The notes under the pieces: model-generated
Told to the model about the DNA's origin: nothing
Seen by the model: the letters and a program-made list of their open reading frames with translations, nothing else
Database searches by the model: none
In this document: piece by piece, positions 21,501-25,586 of the stretch
How positions within the stretch are numbered: the stretch's first letter is position 1
Layout: every line of letters begins with the position of its first letter
Made by a program: the position numbers and the translations under genes
Source of the DNA: Saccoglossus kowalevskii
Taxonomy: Eukaryota > Hemichordata > Enteropneusta > Harrimaniidae
NCBI RefSeq assembly: GCF_000003605.2
Contig: NW_003145787.1
Location: forward strand, 195,770-221,355
Length of the DNA stretch: 25,586 nt
Reading direction: 5' to 3'

Positions 21501-21575
21501 TTGAGACTTGCAGATGGACCAGACGAAGTACACAGAAGAGCAGTATCAAAAATGGAAATCCGAAAACATACATAG
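3306..21575 (+). CDS. ACAD10: ACAD10-like three-domain protein, complete, 17 coding exons
   Basis: Joining 17 exons gives 3201 nt, 1066 aa plus stop, close to vertebrate ACAD10 length. Order: a presequence-like N-terminus (no Asp or Glu before residue 40), HAD-like domain (about 53-270), APH-type kinase domain (about 290-580), a polar linker (about 600-655) and acyl-CoA dehydrogenase domain (about 657-1066). Visible motifs: HAD Asp59, Thr166, Lys198 and Asp222-Asp223; kinase HGDFRLDN (470-477) and LDWE (491-494); dehydrogenase [13 protein letters not shown] and GKPLVEQ, and ADGPDEVH near the C-terminus. Mammalian ACAD10/11 are reported to phosphorylate 4-hydroxyacyl-CoAs and then eliminate phosphate on the way to beta-oxidation; the same role is inferred here. 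The N-terminus and the C-terminal KHT (no PTS1 signal) suggest mitochondria. All introns are GT-AG. It could be a lineage paralogue, but the HAD domain separates it from ACAD11. Confidence 0.95.
3526..3989 (+). other. Intron 1
   Basis: GTAAGT donor, acceptor ATCTCTCAG. AT-rich filler with no gene or repeat that I recognise. Confidence 0.85.
3990..4138 (+). CDS. ACAD10: ACAD10 exon 2: HAD cap region
   Basis: 149 nt, entering at phase 1 and leaving at phase 0, residues 74-123. It reads [13 protein letters not shown], then [15 protein letters not shown] and FAEECLKK. This is the helical cap segment after HAD motif I in ACAD10 and soluble epoxide hydrolase-like proteins. The acceptor follows CTCTCAG and the donor is GTAAGT. 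Confidence 0.92.
4199..4331. mobile_element. Complete MITE, subfamily B, TTAA at both ends
   Basis: The left end TTAAAGGGCGGTAGTCGCCG and the right end, whose reverse complement is TTAAAGCGCGGTGGTCGTCG, form terminal inverted repeats that continue inward as GTGCCGCGTC and CACAGCGCGTC. The element is 133 bp including TTAA at each edge. Either TTAA is a target duplication (as in piggyBac-type elements) or the termini include it. There is no room for a transposase. The core with AATACATTG and TTTACATGAAATTCG recurs, inverted, at 1765-1852. Confidence 0.85.
4330..4570. mobile_element. Fold-back element abutting the MITE
   Basis: TAACCTTCTCACTCACCACCAG at 4329-4350 is mirrored by CTGGTGGTGAAAGGTTA at 4554-4570 (reverse complement TAACCTTTCACCACCAG). 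The left arm carries an extra few bases. The interior is noncoding and includes two related phrases, ATAGTCCCATTT and GGGACAAAAATAGCC. Its left edge is the right TTAA of the MITE, so one may have inserted at the end of the other. Confidence 0.6.
5041..5053. repeat. Homopolymer run of 13 C
   Basis: Simple poly-C tract inside intron 2. Its length may be inaccurate in any assembly. Confidence 0.9.
5616..5807 (+). CDS. ACAD10: ACAD10 exon 3: HAD motif II
   Basis: 192 nt, phase 0 on both sides, residues 124-187. It reads from [11 protein letters not shown] through [20 protein letters not shown] to LLTNNW, where Thr166 is the HAD motif II residue, and ends in KYFDV. The acceptor (ATAAATAAG) has a weak pyrimidine tract, but frame and homology to the next exon (FDV then VIES) support it. 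Donor GTATGT. Confidence 0.93.
5808..8079 (+). other. Intron 3, the longest intron
   Basis: Holds a tRNA-derived SINE-like sequence (5893-6060) and a short perfect palindrome (AGCTATAATGA, TC, TCATTATAGCT, near 6803-6830). The stretch 6980-7640 is richer in G+C and may be an old repeat, but I see no domain in its short open frames. Confidence 0.75.
5893..6060 (+). mobile_element. tRNA-derived SINE-like sequence
   Basis: GCATAGTATAGTGTTAGCC resembles an internal A box, and GGGGATTTGATCCCC at 5941-5955 looks like a T arm with B box (GGTTCGATCC type) and a perfect short stem. Spacing is tRNA-like. A non-tRNA body follows to about 6060. The B box deviates from consensus and no clean cloverleaf is visible, so this is a decayed SINE rather than an active tRNA gene. 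Confidence 0.5.
8080..8238 (+). CDS. ACAD10: ACAD10 exon 4: HAD motifs III and IV
   Basis: 159 nt, phase 0, residues 188-240. [20 protein letters not shown] contains Lys198 (motif III, in KPDP), and TVFLDDIG contains Asp222 and Asp223 (motif IV, metal binding in HAD enzymes). The end, VGIKTIQ, matches the usual Rossmann strand after motif IV. The donor GTTTGG is weak, but the next exon continues the family pattern with VKN. Confidence 0.93.
8239..8805 (+). other. Intron 4
   Basis: Contains an AAATATAA-type microsatellite near 8689-8716 and a CTCF-like motif at 8380-8393. No gene recognised. Confidence 0.8.
8380..8393 (+). promoter_or_regulatory. CTCF-like motif
   Basis: CCACTGGAGGGCGC differs at one position from the common animal CTCF core (CCASYAGRKGGCRS). 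A single motif match in 25 kb may be chance, or may belong to a dispersed repeat. Confidence 0.25.
8806..9173 (+). CDS. ACAD10: ACAD10 exon 5: end of HAD, start of kinase domain
   Basis: 368 nt, phase 0 in and phase 2 out, residues 241-362. The first part finishes the HAD domain ([11 protein letters not shown]). The kinase begins near residue 273 with [11 protein letters not shown], then GQSNPTYYV (303-311, the glycine-loop-like strand of APH kinases), FVLRKKPPG (318-326, the ATP-contacting Lys region), AVEREYKVM and [13 protein letters not shown]. The boundary between the domains is therefore inside this exon. Donor GTAAAT. Confidence 0.95.
9174..9961 (+). other. Intron 5
   Basis: Mostly occupied by the inverted-repeat element at 9436-9891. 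The remainder is AT-rich with no gene recognised. Confidence 0.85.
9436..9891. mobile_element. Nonautonomous DNA element with about 53-bp terminal inverted repeats
   Basis: The left end starts GGGACGACGTCAAAAGATTG and continues ATGTCGGATAAAAAACTTAG. The right end, read on the other strand, is GGGACGACGTCAAAAGATCG, then ATGTCGGATAAAAAACTTAT. About 50 of 53 positions match. C-rich phrases (AAACCCCCCTACCCCCAC and AAAACCCCCCACCCCCAA) sit just inside both arms as direct rather than inverted copies. The element is about 456 bp, too short for a transposase, and I found no clear target duplication. Confidence 0.85.
9962..10143 (+). CDS. ACAD10: ACAD10 exon 6: kinase hinge region
   Basis: 182 nt, phase 2 in and phase 1 out, residues 363-423. 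The split codon completes as Ser, giving [20 protein letters not shown], the strand and hinge of APH-type kinases, then [20 protein letters not shown] and [19 protein letters not shown]. The acceptor is ATTTTTAG and the donor GTATGT. Confidence 0.94.
10144..11850 (+). other. Intron 6
   Basis: Contains the fold-back element at 11589-11801. The stretch 10600-10760 is slightly richer in G+C and may be an old repeat. Minus-strand open frames at 10523-10840 and 10871-11176 show no motif I recognise. Confidence 0.75.
11589..11801. mobile_element. Fold-back element, TACTGTA ends
   Basis: TACTGTA at 11589-11595 is matched by inverted TACAGTA at 11795-11801. Inside, AAACCATTTATTTTCACTG and later CAGCAAAAATAGCCAG with AAATTAAAAC form diverged complementary arms. 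The same vocabulary occurs at 2859-3018, and a fragment (AAAACCATTTATTTTCA) recurs near 14880. Likely a short nonautonomous element. Confidence 0.55.
11851..12001 (+). CDS. ACAD10: ACAD10 exon 7: kinase catalytic loop
   Basis: 151 nt, phase 1 in and phase 2 out, residues 424-473. Reads [15 protein letters not shown], then [13 protein letters not shown] and [12 protein letters not shown] (470-473), continuing into RLDN in the next exon, is the catalytic loop of APH-like kinases, with Asp472 as the proposed base and Asn477 as a metal ligand. Donor GTATGG. Confidence 0.95.
12002..12512 (+). other. Intron 7
   Basis: AT-rich, no gene or repeat recognised. Acceptor GATGCAG with a weak pyrimidine tract. 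Confidence 0.8.
12513..12658 (+). CDS. ACAD10: ACAD10 exon 8: kinase metal-binding motif
   Basis: 146 nt, phase 2 in and phase 1 out, residues 474-522. RLDNMIFHP completes the catalytic loop. [21 protein letters not shown] holds the DWE motif (Asp492), equivalent to the DFG of protein kinases, then WCIAHYLKP. Donor GTAAGT. Confidence 0.95.
12659..14638 (+). other. Intron 8, with probable old repeats
   Basis: The part from about 12960 to 13860 is richer in G+C and CpG than its surroundings. It has internal similarities: GAATTAATAGGATACAATTT (from 13710) and GAATTAAAAGGATACATTTA (from 13752), and GAGTTAACTGAG (near 13179) against GAGTTAATTGAG (near 13820). I read this as an old mobile element with no recoverable protein. 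The flanking parts are AT-rich with nothing recognised. Confidence 0.6.
14639..14812 (+). CDS. ACAD10: ACAD10 exon 9: C-terminal lobe of kinase
   Basis: 174 nt, phase 1 on both sides, residues 523-580. [20 protein letters not shown], then [23 protein letters not shown], a highly conserved helix of ACAD10/11-type kinases. Donor GTAAAT. Confidence 0.95.
14813..16184 (+). other. Intron 9
   Basis: Contains a diverged direct repeat: CTCCAATCCACAATTCAATT near 14840 and CTCCAACCCACAACTCAATA near 15226, both followed by TGATGTAAA. No gene recognised; the open frame at 15313-15555 has no motif. Confidence 0.75.
16185..16412 (+). CDS. ACAD10: ACAD10 exon 10: kinase end and polar linker
   Basis: 228 nt, phase 1 on both sides, residues 581-656. 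The first half ([20 protein letters not shown]) finishes the kinase domain. The second half is rich in Gln, Ser, Asn, His and Thr, including RSYSTW and RHYSTQ, and is the flexible linker to the dehydrogenase. Being flanked by phase 1 introns, this exon could be skipped without frameshift. Donor GTAAAA. Confidence 0.9.
16413..17150 (+). other. Intron 10
   Basis: Contains the subfamily A MITE copy (16848-17006), which ends about 145 bp before the acceptor (TCTTTTCTTAG). The stretch 16540-16806 is open in one frame, but the peptide is basic, polar and shows no domain. Confidence 0.8.
16848..17006 (+). mobile_element. MITE, subfamily A, second copy
   Basis: GCGGGAATTGAGTCCCAAGC and ATAACAACACACGCTAAAAA repeat those near 1590. 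The right end, read on the other strand, is TTAAAGCTGGGGAGTCGTCA followed by CCTGC, matching the left terminus of the copy at 1555. The left end here (AAGACGGGAAGG) appears to lack about 11 bases of the terminus. About 159 bp, noncoding. Confidence 0.75.
17151..17317 (+). CDS. ACAD10: ACAD10 exon 11: start of dehydrogenase domain
   Basis: 167 nt, phase 1 in and phase 0 out, residues 657-712. [20 protein letters not shown], then [13 protein letters not shown] and [12 protein letters not shown], the N-terminal helices of an acyl-CoA dehydrogenase. The acceptor has a strong pyrimidine tract. Donor GTATGC. Confidence 0.94.
17318..18117 (+). other. Intron 11
   Basis: AT-rich with no gene or repeat recognised. 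Confidence 0.8.
18118..18396 (+). CDS. ACAD10: ACAD10 exon 12: dehydrogenase helices and first flavin strand
   Basis: 279 nt, phase 0, residues 713-805. [20 protein letters not shown], then [17 protein letters not shown] and [17 protein letters not shown], and SCFAMTEPE at the end. CFAMTEP continues into VASSD in the next exon; this is the acyl-CoA dehydrogenase signature 1 that lines the FAD site. Donor GTGAAG. Confidence 0.95.
18397..19154 (+). other. Intron 12
   Basis: AT-rich with no gene recognised. A 127-codon minus-strand open frame from 19297 to 18914 overlaps exon 13 in antisense and is a shadow. Confidence 0.8.
19155..19353 (+). CDS. ACAD10: ACAD10 exon 13: dehydrogenase beta domain
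   Basis: 199 nt, phase 0 in and phase 1 out, residues 806-871. [13 protein letters not shown], then [20 protein letters not shown] and [19 protein letters not shown] is the flavin-contacting segment after the signature. Donor GTGTGT. Confidence 0.95.
19354..19715 (+). other. Intron 13
   Basis: AT-rich, nothing recognised. Confidence 0.8.
19716..19855 (+). CDS. ACAD10: ACAD10 exon 14: end of beta domain
   Basis: 140 nt, phase 1 in and phase 0 out, residues 872-918. [20 protein letters not shown], then [20 protein letters not shown] and IAQ. This is the usual strand pair leading to the C-terminal helical domain. Intron 14 after it is only 188 nt. Confidence 0.95.
20044..20127 (+). CDS. ACAD10: ACAD10 exon 15: helix G
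   Basis: 84 nt, phase 0, residues 919-946. [20 protein letters not shown], then SLELMIKR. This is the first long helix of the C-terminal domain. Isovaleryl- and long-chain dehydrogenases have their catalytic Glu in this helix; here my by-eye alignment places a Gly (GRIHH), so the base must lie elsewhere. Donor GTTAGT. Confidence 0.94.
20128..20536 (+). other. Intron 15
   Basis: AT-rich with no gene recognised. Acceptor CATTTTGTAG. Confidence 0.8.
20537..20680 (+). CDS. ACAD10: ACAD10 exon 16: FAD-contacting loop and helix
   Basis: 144 nt, phase 0, residues 947-994. [20 protein letters not shown], then [28 protein letters not shown] is the conserved Arg...Phe-Gly loop that contacts the flavin across the dimer. 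Donor GTATGA. Confidence 0.95.
20681..21356 (+). other. Intron 16
   Basis: AT-rich with a small GACGAT repeat near 21171 and an ATTTATTT-rich stretch near 21270. No gene recognised. Confidence 0.8.
21357..21575 (+). CDS. ACAD10: ACAD10 exon 17: C-terminus and proposed catalytic base
   Basis: 219 nt including TAG at 21573-21575, residues 995-1066. [20 protein letters not shown], then [16 protein letters not shown] (signature 2 region) and [16 protein letters not shown]. Asp1047 in ADGPDEVH aligns by eye with the catalytic Glu of medium-chain acyl-CoA dehydrogenase, as in other ACAD10/11 proteins. The C-terminus is KHT, so there is no peroxisomal PTS1 tripeptide. Confidence 0.95.
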   Translation, partial: VAAPEIAMIKVVAPRMAQRVIDRSMQAHGGGGLNHDFPLAIFFAWARILRLADGPDEVHRRAVSKMEIRKHT

Positions 21576-23910
21576 ACAACAAAAACTACTGATATATGCT
21601 TGATTAATTTAAAAGTCGAACCGCCATGTATGTAATGTGTAATTTAAATTGAAATATGAATGAACAGCAACGTGTCTTTCTGGAAAAATCAAGTGTATTT
21701 TCAGTCCCCGTTCGTGCGTCGGTGTGTCTGTACCTGTATCTTAGACTTGCCTGGACTAATTACCATCAAACTTTACACATACATCATACATAATATTATA
21801 CATATTAACATCAATTTGTTTCACGATCTGATTCAAGATGGCCGAATGGCAGCCATTTTTCTACTGAAAATAATCAAAATCAAGCATTTCTCGGCTGACA
21901 CAGGTGGGTTTTTGTTTGTTTGGTATATACATTGGGCAGTATGGGTCCTTGATGCACGTCATTTTATTTTTTCAGTCTGGTAGCCATTGTTTTCAATGAA
22001 CGCGGTTCTAGTTCCATATTTTTTACATGCTTTGACTGCTTTTATATTTTATACATTCATTATATATCATTTCATAGATATACAGATGTATTGATATGAC
22101 AATCCGATTCAAAATGGCCGACCGGTAGCCATTTTGTTTTAATTAATGTTCCAGAGCAATATTTCTTAGTATGAACAAGTACTTGTACTATATTACTATA
22201 AACAAAACTATATAACTTAGATTTGATAACTAACGGGGCTGTGCCATACATGGCTTGTTAATAAATAAATGATGCAAATTGGGTATTAGTTGAAATTGAT
22301 TTTATTATAATTATGTAAGGATATGTTAATGGTTCATTTGTACAATTGTACATAATTTAATCTAGCTGAAAGATGCAATTTATATATGCACACAGTTTGA
22401 ACACTTTATTTGAATCAGTGGGAAGTGTGTTGGTTCCCCGAGATACATACTCAAAAACGAACTTCTTAGTTTTATGCGACATTTTTCGGCGCCTTTATAA
22501 TTCGTTCATGCCTTCACCGATTTTTTTATATTCACACAGAACATGTATACACCAATATCTGTTCGTTTGATCTTTCCAATTTGTATACATAAATGCATCT
22601 AAATATGTCAGCTGTTTCTCAGGCATGTTAGTTTAAACTGGGTTCGATCATCACTCAAAGTAGATTATTGATGACTTTTTGTGACTTCCTTCAAAGTGTC
22701 TGTACTTTCACGGCCATTGCTTGACTGGTGTTGTTCGAAGTAGTTACAAAAGCAAGACTTATTAAAATCATGTGTACGTTGATTTCGTTTTACTTAGATC
22801 AACTGGCGGCTAGTTTTTTTTTCTTTAATTTGGTAGGCCAATTTATGTTTTGTGTATTCTACCCATTATCAGAATTCTACGGATTTGGTTGAAACTTTGA
22901 ACAAAAGATAAACATACTTGAGATGAAATAAATGTAAAACCATTCAACAGTAATTTTCTTTTTTCTCTGATGCACTTGAATAATTTTGTTTAAATTTGAA
23001 ACAAAAGCAAGACATGGTGGGTTTCATGTTTATTTCAATTTGTTTCCGCTCCGATACAGTTTCCGTGATTTCCATCAAAATCTAATACAATCATACATGA
23101 AGACACTGACGAAGATATCGAGGGTGTACCATTAGGCCATGGGCCAGGATAGGCTATCGTGCATCTCCCCCCCCCCACAACTCTACCATACCATTTTTTT
23201 TTAACCATTGGGGTCTACTCAATATGAAATCAAGTGGTAACAGTGAATAAACTGGGACTCTGTGTTCATTTTCCCCATATTTTAGATGGTACCTCTGAAA
23301 AGTCATATTTCTGCTGTTGTCACCACACAAAATGAAAACCATATTACCATGACTATTATGATGTTTAAATAAATAGCAAGAATAGCAATTGTTGGTAAAA
23401 TTGAAGGATAACATCTGCTGATTATAACGAAATGTTACATTTTATGTCAAAATTTGCATAACGGTGGCCATTTTGAATATTTGATGAGCAAAATGCTTAA
23501 TTTCAGTATTTTTTGACAAATGCTATATAATCATGTTTAATACATGTCATTATAGGTTTGTTTGGTCAAGGAATTTATTTTTGCTATTAGTAAGGTAAGA
23601 AAATCAACTGATATTAAGAGATTAACATATTTTCTAGTGATATTAGTGTCAAGAAATGGAAGAACCTCTCACATATATGTGTGCATGATTCTTATAGATA
23701 ATCTGTACATTTCCAGATACTATGTTTTGGCTGTAACAGATTTGATGACCATCAAATAAATTAATGCCATCATAGACAATTTACTCGCCCTTCATTGAAC
23801 GCACGTTTTGGTATCCTTTTAACCATTTTTTAACCAATTTGTTTTCTATTAATTTGCAGATTGTGCATTGTGGCTGAAATAACAACAAAATCAATGATTT
23901 GAAGTAACAC
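21576..23910. other. 3' flank with diverged repeats
   Basis: The nearest AATAAA after the stop is at 22260 (a candidate polyadenylation signal); others lie near 22926 and 23754. ATTCAAGATGGCCGAATGGC (from 21832) and ATTCAAAATGGCCGACCGGT (from 22109), each followed by AGCCATTTT, mark a diverged repeated unit, with a partial version (TGGTAGCCATTGTTTTCAAT) near 21979 and GGCCATTTTGAAT near 23466. The phrase near 21710 (TTCGTGCGTCGGTGTGTCTG) fits a dispersed repeat. A run of 10 C lies at 23167-23176. No gene recognised. Confidence 0.6.
22260..22265 (+). terminator. Candidate polyadenylation signal
   Basis: First AATAAA downstream of the ACAD10 stop, 685 nt away. The distance is long, so a non-canonical signal closer to the stop is equally possible. 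Confidence 0.3.
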
Positions 23911-23911
23911 A

Positions 23912-25586
23912 ATGGAACCATCATCGAAAAAAAAAAAAACGGCCATGTGTACGACTTCCTTCCACTGTCTGTATAGTTCATGTGCCAGGCTTAAAGTATG
24001 GCGAACTGCAATTATTGTCTGGGATGAAAGATGCTCAAAATAAATTGGCCAAACTGCGAGAGATTAAAGAAATGCGGCTTGCACAACCTTTTGGATCTAA
24101 CCACATGATGAAAGATACATGTCAGCTCATTCCAGATCAGATTTCAGAACACCATGGTTTCCACTGGCAATGTTATAAGCGTTTTACAATGAACCTTGAT
24201 AGACTTAAACCAACTGCAAGTACATCACAGGGTGCTGATACAACTCCACAACGTTTGAGTCGCAGAAGTGCAATAGACAAGATTATATTCAACCCTGATT
24301 GTATTTTCTGTGGTTCAGAGAAACGAAAGAAGGTCAAAGTACATCAGAGCTGGACTAGCCAGGGGATGAGCCAGTTTGAATTTGATGGCTGGAAGTCGGT
24401 TCTGGAGATGGCTGAGAAGAAAAGGGACGAGTGCCTATTAACAAAGATCCGAGGTTTTGATCTTTTTGCTTGTGAAGCAAAGTTCCATAAGAGCTGCTGA
24501 ATGGAATATATGCAGAACCCCGAGAAATGGTAGTAGAGTTCTAATGAAGAGGCACGGCAGCAGCAGCTTGATTTAGAAGATGCCCATAAAAAGGCCTTTG
24601 AAGTAGTGTGTGACATTGTGGAGAAAGAGATCCTTACAGAACAGAATATTGTGAAACTATCTGTCTTGAGGCAGGTGTATGTTACCAGTTTCGAAAACAG
24701 CAAACACTATAATCGAATTATCGAAGTGAGAAACTGAAGGCAAAGCTGAAAGGTCACCACCCTTTCAAAGAGAGACTCTCATTTTGTGATCTTGGAAAGT
24801 TCCAGTCCTACATTGTATTCAGCTCTGAAATTGATGTCCAATCAGCAGTAAAGCATGCTTTCCAGTTGGGATTATTGAAACTGTTGGGTCACAGTTGAGG
24901 CAGTCTATTCTAAATGGTTTCTATGAAGCACCTGATCCCAAATGGCCACCAAATCCCTCTGATCTTCCTCAGATAGATACTGTCATACCAGACTTACTCA
25001 ACAAACTACTATGTTACATCATAACTGGAATGCCAGCTGCCTCAACAACTCCGGAGCCAAAGATTAGTTCAGTCAATTGGACAAGATATCTGCTGTGCTG
25101 CCACCAGTGGATCTTGGAAACTCCCAAAACATATACTAATGATGCATGTCTTTAGACACATGTTTAGAAGTGAAAAACTCATAACACTTCTGAACAGAAT
25201 GGGACACTGTGAGAGCTACTCCTTTGCACTGGAATTAGAAACTGCCCTGGCTCAGACTGAATCCAGTCAGCAACACATCTCTCCAACCAGATCGTCAGAT
25301 TACCATCTGGTCCATCTGTTTTCCATTCTGAGTTCGATAACTTTGATTCATTATTGAATGACTTAACTGGCAAAGGATCCGTTCATACAGCTCATGGAAT
25401 AATGCTACAAGAAGTTGAGGGTGACATAGGTGAAAGTTTTCTTGAAATGCCTTCTCAGACAAAGAACAAACAACGTTCTTTGCATCTAACAGAAGAAGTC
25501 ACACTTCCTGACTGCTATGTCACTAACAGTCCAAAGCTTCAAGTTACAAAGCTACATTATCACAAAAGCAAGGGAAGCTTCAACTA
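23912..25586 (+). pseudogene. Decayed zinc-binding-like gene, truncated by window end
   Basis: A likely start at 23912 (MEPSSKKKK) runs into 13 A (23927-23939). The conserved frame follows one base off and stays open from there to 24500, with HGFHWQCYKRFT, DCIFCGSEKR and CEAKFHKSC, a Cys/His pattern suggesting zinc binding. Stops follow at 24498 (TGA) and at 24531 and 24534 (TAG TAG), yet the same frame continues with QQQLDLEDAHKKAF. Frame changes come near 24715, 24885, 25078 and 25260-25290. Recognisable blocks are SFCDLGKFQSYIVFSSEIDV, PKHILMMHVFRHMF, LITLLNRMGHCESYSFALEL and FDNFDSLLNDLTGKGSVHTA, the last open to the window edge. The blocks resemble an uncharacterised protein type that I recall as multicopy in marine invertebrate genomes. 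I assign no function. Introns are unlikely because the frame changes do not show splice sites. Confidence 0.7.

Noticed and set aside
3306-21575. ACAD11 instead of ACAD10
   Set aside because: A HAD domain precedes the kinase, and the C-terminus has no PTS1-like tripeptide; both favour ACAD10.
24498-25290. Frame changes of the right-edge gene explained by introns
   Set aside because: The conserved blocks abut almost directly and I see no paired GT and AG borders at the breaks.

Overview
This is a eukaryotic, AT-rich window: introns with GT...AG borders, dispersed short mobile elements and a minisatellite. It looks like nuclear DNA of a marine invertebrate animal. The protein family fits many bilaterians, and I cannot place the phylum from sequence alone; a hemichordate, echinoderm, lancelet or mollusc would all fit. 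I see no prokaryotic operon, CRISPR array or rRNA.

One gene dominates. From 3306 to 21575 on the + strand there is a complete 17-exon gene for an ACAD10-like protein. Every exon junction keeps frame, and the joined coding sequence is 3201 nt (1066 aa plus stop). The predicted protein has, in order, a short acid-free N-terminus that looks like a mitochondrial presequence, a HAD-like hydrolase domain (exons 1-5), an APH-type (aminoglycoside phosphotransferase-like) kinase domain (exons 5-9), a polar linker (exon 10) and an acyl-CoA dehydrogenase domain (exons 11-17). In mammals, ACAD10 and ACAD11 are reported to phosphorylate the 4-hydroxyl of 4-hydroxyacyl-CoAs with the kinase domain and remove the phosphate with the dehydrogenase domain. 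The same use is inferred here from architecture and motifs.

Layout: 1-1530 is a tandem array with a period near 143 bp. 1550-1875 holds two MITE fragments. 1880-3276 is upstream flank with a fold-back element and a perfect hairpin; a possible splice acceptor at 3276 hints at an upstream noncoding exon. 3306-21575 is the gene, whose introns carry a TTAA-flanked MITE and an abutting fold-back (intron 2), a tRNA-derived SINE-like sequence (intron 3), a 456-bp element with long inverted repeats (intron 5), another fold-back (intron 6), probable old repeats (intron 8) and a second MITE subfamily copy (intron 10). 21576-23900 is 3' flank with diverged repeats. 23912 to the window end holds a decayed copy of a zinc-binding-like, probably repetitive gene with stops and frameshifts, cut off by the window edge.

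The most useful leads are the HAD domain with a glycine at the usual acid/base position, the MITE family related by its termini, the long-TIR element in intron 5, the direct-repeat-flanked perfect hairpin just upstream of the gene, and the decayed multicopy-type gene at the right edge. I found no convincing wholly new system.
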